From Phycisphaeraceae bacterium (lineage in GTDB: Bacteria; Planctomycetota; Phycisphaerae; Phycisphaerales; Phycisphaeraceae): a DNA stretch of 64,000 bases. The stretch lies in NCBI GenBank assembly GCA_029260615.1, contig JAJDCX010000090.1, positions 1-64,000 of the forward strand, in the 5' to 3' direction. The translations under genes and the position numbers were made by a program. Within the stretch, counting starts at the first letter, position 1, and the number at the start of each line of letters is the position of its first letter. Positions 62,931 through 64,000 of this stretch are shown piece after piece. Under the pieces are notes generated by a model. It had not been told where the DNA came from. It saw only the letters and a program-made list of their open reading frames with translations, and ran no database searches.

Positions 62931-63126
62931 GTTGAATTCGACTCCGTGTAACGACCGCCCGCGCATAGAACCGCACGGAACGCCCATCAAACCTAAATCA
63001 TGTCACCGGGAGGGTTTTTATAAGCCCCACGCCAGCCCGGCGCCGCATGGGGGTCCATACACGAAGTCGGGGATATGGTAAGGGACGGGGGGAAAGGCCA
63101 CAAGGTTGGTGGCTGGCCACTAACCT

Positions 63127-63519
63127 TTACTTAACCGTAGTAAAAGTGCCAACGCCTAGGACTTTGCCACCCTCGTCCATATGAATCCGCCGTGGCCTTG
63201 ACTCGGTTTCAAATTTACCCCCAGGTGTAAGATGTCCTAACTCCAGAGCCCCGTCATGTAAACGCCAATGTTGAGTACGCGTCTTGTCGTCGTGACGGAT
63301 AACCTTCTCACTCGCTTTGGAATAGAACTCCGTGATGACTGTCCCGTCTGCGTGGTATGTATCAAGCATCCAGATCGGGAAATCAAGGCCAAGGTTCTCG
63401 GATTGCCACTTCCCAATAATCTGGTCGTGAATCGAGCCGTGTTCTTGACTACGCTCAGCCCGCGGAGAGTCACTACAGCCCATCAGCGAGAGAAATGTAA
63501 CGATTAGAAGGATTCGCAT
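63127..63519 (-). CDS. Small lipoprotein of unknown function
   Basis: 130 residues. The signal peptide MRILLIVTFLSLMGC has a lipobox directly after a short hydrophobic core. The mature part has a small lipocalin-like pattern (IIGKWQSENLGLDFPIWMLDTYHADGT, then TRTQHWRLHDGALEL and a closing strand), common among small bacterial proteins that begin with IIGKW. No catalytic motif is visible. It lies nine bases upstream of the metF stop region but on the same strand downstream of it, so the two may be cotranscribed. Confidence 0.7.
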   Translation of the reverse strand: MRILLIVTFLSLMGCSDSPRAERSQEHGSIHDQIIGKWQSENLGLDFPIWMLDTYHADGTVITEFYSKASEKVIRHDDKTRTQHWRLHDGALELGHLTPGGKFETESRPRRIHMDEGGKVLGVGTFTTVK

Positions 63520-63528
63520 GTCGTGCCC

Positions 63529-64000
63529 TTACTCTCCCCTCAGCCCCCCACTATCACTCGCCCCCAGATTCTGGAAAATCTGCCGCGTCGCGTTGGACTG
63601 ATTCAGCGTATAGAAATGAATCCCCGCCACATCGTGGTCCAACAAGTCCCGGCACTGCTCCGTCGCCCAGTGGATACCCACCCGCTTCACCGCCTCGACA
63701 TCCTCACCCGCACGCAGAATCGACTTGAGTAGCGGCGCGGGGAATCGTGACCCCGCAGACAGCTCCGCCATCCGATTCATCCCCTTGGCGCTGGTGATCG
63801 GCATGATCCCCGCCACGATCGGCACGTTGATCCCCGCCAAACCGCAACGCTCACGGAAGTCATAAAAGTCGTGGTTATCGAAAAACAGTTGCGTGCAGAT
63901 ATAGTCCGCCCCCGCATCGACCTTCGCCTTGAGATAGTCCATCTCGATCAACCGGTTCGGCGTCCCCGGATGCCCCTCGGGAAAACCCGCCACACCGATC
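63529..64000 (-). CDS. metF: 5,10-methylenetetrahydrofolate reductase, C-terminal part
   Basis: Truncated by the right window edge; about 156 C-terminal residues are visible, in frame to the last base. They match the end of the MetF TIM barrel: IGVAGFPEGHP, KVDAGADYICTQLFFDN, NVPIVAGIMPI, SRFPAPLLKSIL, and a final GIHFYTLNQSNATRQI. MetF reduces 5,10-methylene-THF to 5-methyl-THF for methionine synthesis using FAD and NADH. The GTG in the track at 63993 is an internal codon. Confidence 0.92.
   Translation of the reverse strand, partial: IGVAGFPEGHPGTPNRLIEMDYLKAKVDAGADYICTQLFFDNHDFYDFRERCGLAGINVPIVAGIMPITSAKGMNRMAELSAGSRFPAPLLKSILRAGEDVEAVKRVGIHWATEQCRDLLDHDVAGIHFYTLNQSNATRQIFQNLGASDSGGLRGE

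Overview
The window looks like chromosome from a GC-rich planctomycete, most likely a Phycisphaerae-type member. The evidence is two PEP-CTERM proteins, one carrying dockerin-like Ca-binding repeats, together with several secreted lipoproteins, a surface-glycan locus rich in FkbM methyltransferases, and a lysine-rich HU protein. The taxonomic call is an inference from gene content. No rRNA, CRISPR array, transposase gene or prophage was seen. One tRNA gene (Gly, anticodon CCC) was found.

Layout. (1) 0-2.4 kb: the end of a PEP-CTERM gene, a TPR lipoprotein, a small conserved-looking gene and the tRNA. (2) 15.4 to 2.5 kb, minus strand: a ten-gene run with almost every junction overlapping. In order of transcription it encodes a c-type cytochrome lipoprotein, a thioester-reductase-like SDR fused to an SCP2-like domain, an alpha/beta hydrolase, an adenylate-forming enzyme, a tandem U32 (UbiU/UbiV-like) iron-sulfur protein, an MqnD-family protein, a class III aminotransferase, a novel lipoprotein, an HpnB-like membrane glycosyltransferase and an RND/MMPL exporter. 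I read this as a candidate uncharacterised pathway for a lipophilic, possibly quinone- or hopanoid-like, molecule. (3) 15.6-17.8 kb: a divergent histidine kinase and Fis-type response regulator, separated from the operon by a phased array of TGCAA/TTGCA half-sites. (4) 18.6-37.7 kb: a surface polysaccharide locus with ABC export (Wzm/Wzt), many glycosyltransferases, two FkbM methyltransferases, a NodB-type deacetylase, a radical SAM-pyruvyltransferase fusion, a kinase-like-methyltransferase fusion, a membrane glycosyltransferase and a glycosidase-like protein. Twelve of 14 consecutive proteins here, from unrelated families, end in Ala-Ala, and none of the other ~40 proteins in the window does. 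(5) 38-40.4 kb: an AT-rich spacer with a near-consensus promoter, a PEP-CTERM/dockerin-repeat protein and a radical SAM protein. (6) 55.8 to 40.5 kb, minus strand: one long operon with a complete group 3b-type [NiFe] hydrogenase and its maturation set (hypF-C-D-E, beta-gamma-delta-alpha subunits, maturation protease, hypA, hypB), then pyruvate:ferredoxin oxidoreductase and a dihydroorotate-dehydrogenase-like protein. (7) 56-64 kb: dnaK, an HU-like protein, a class III aminotransferase, lipoproteins, a PSP1-domain protein and the start-truncated metF.

How the parts fit. The hydrogenase plus PFOR operon points to fermentative or redox-balancing pyruvate and hydrogen metabolism. The glycan locus builds and exports a decorated surface polymer. 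The overlapping operon at 2.5-15.4 kb combines parts of the O2-independent quinone hydroxylation machinery (U32 pair, SCP2) with activation, reduction, transamination and export functions, which fits an anaerobic or microaerobic lifestyle.
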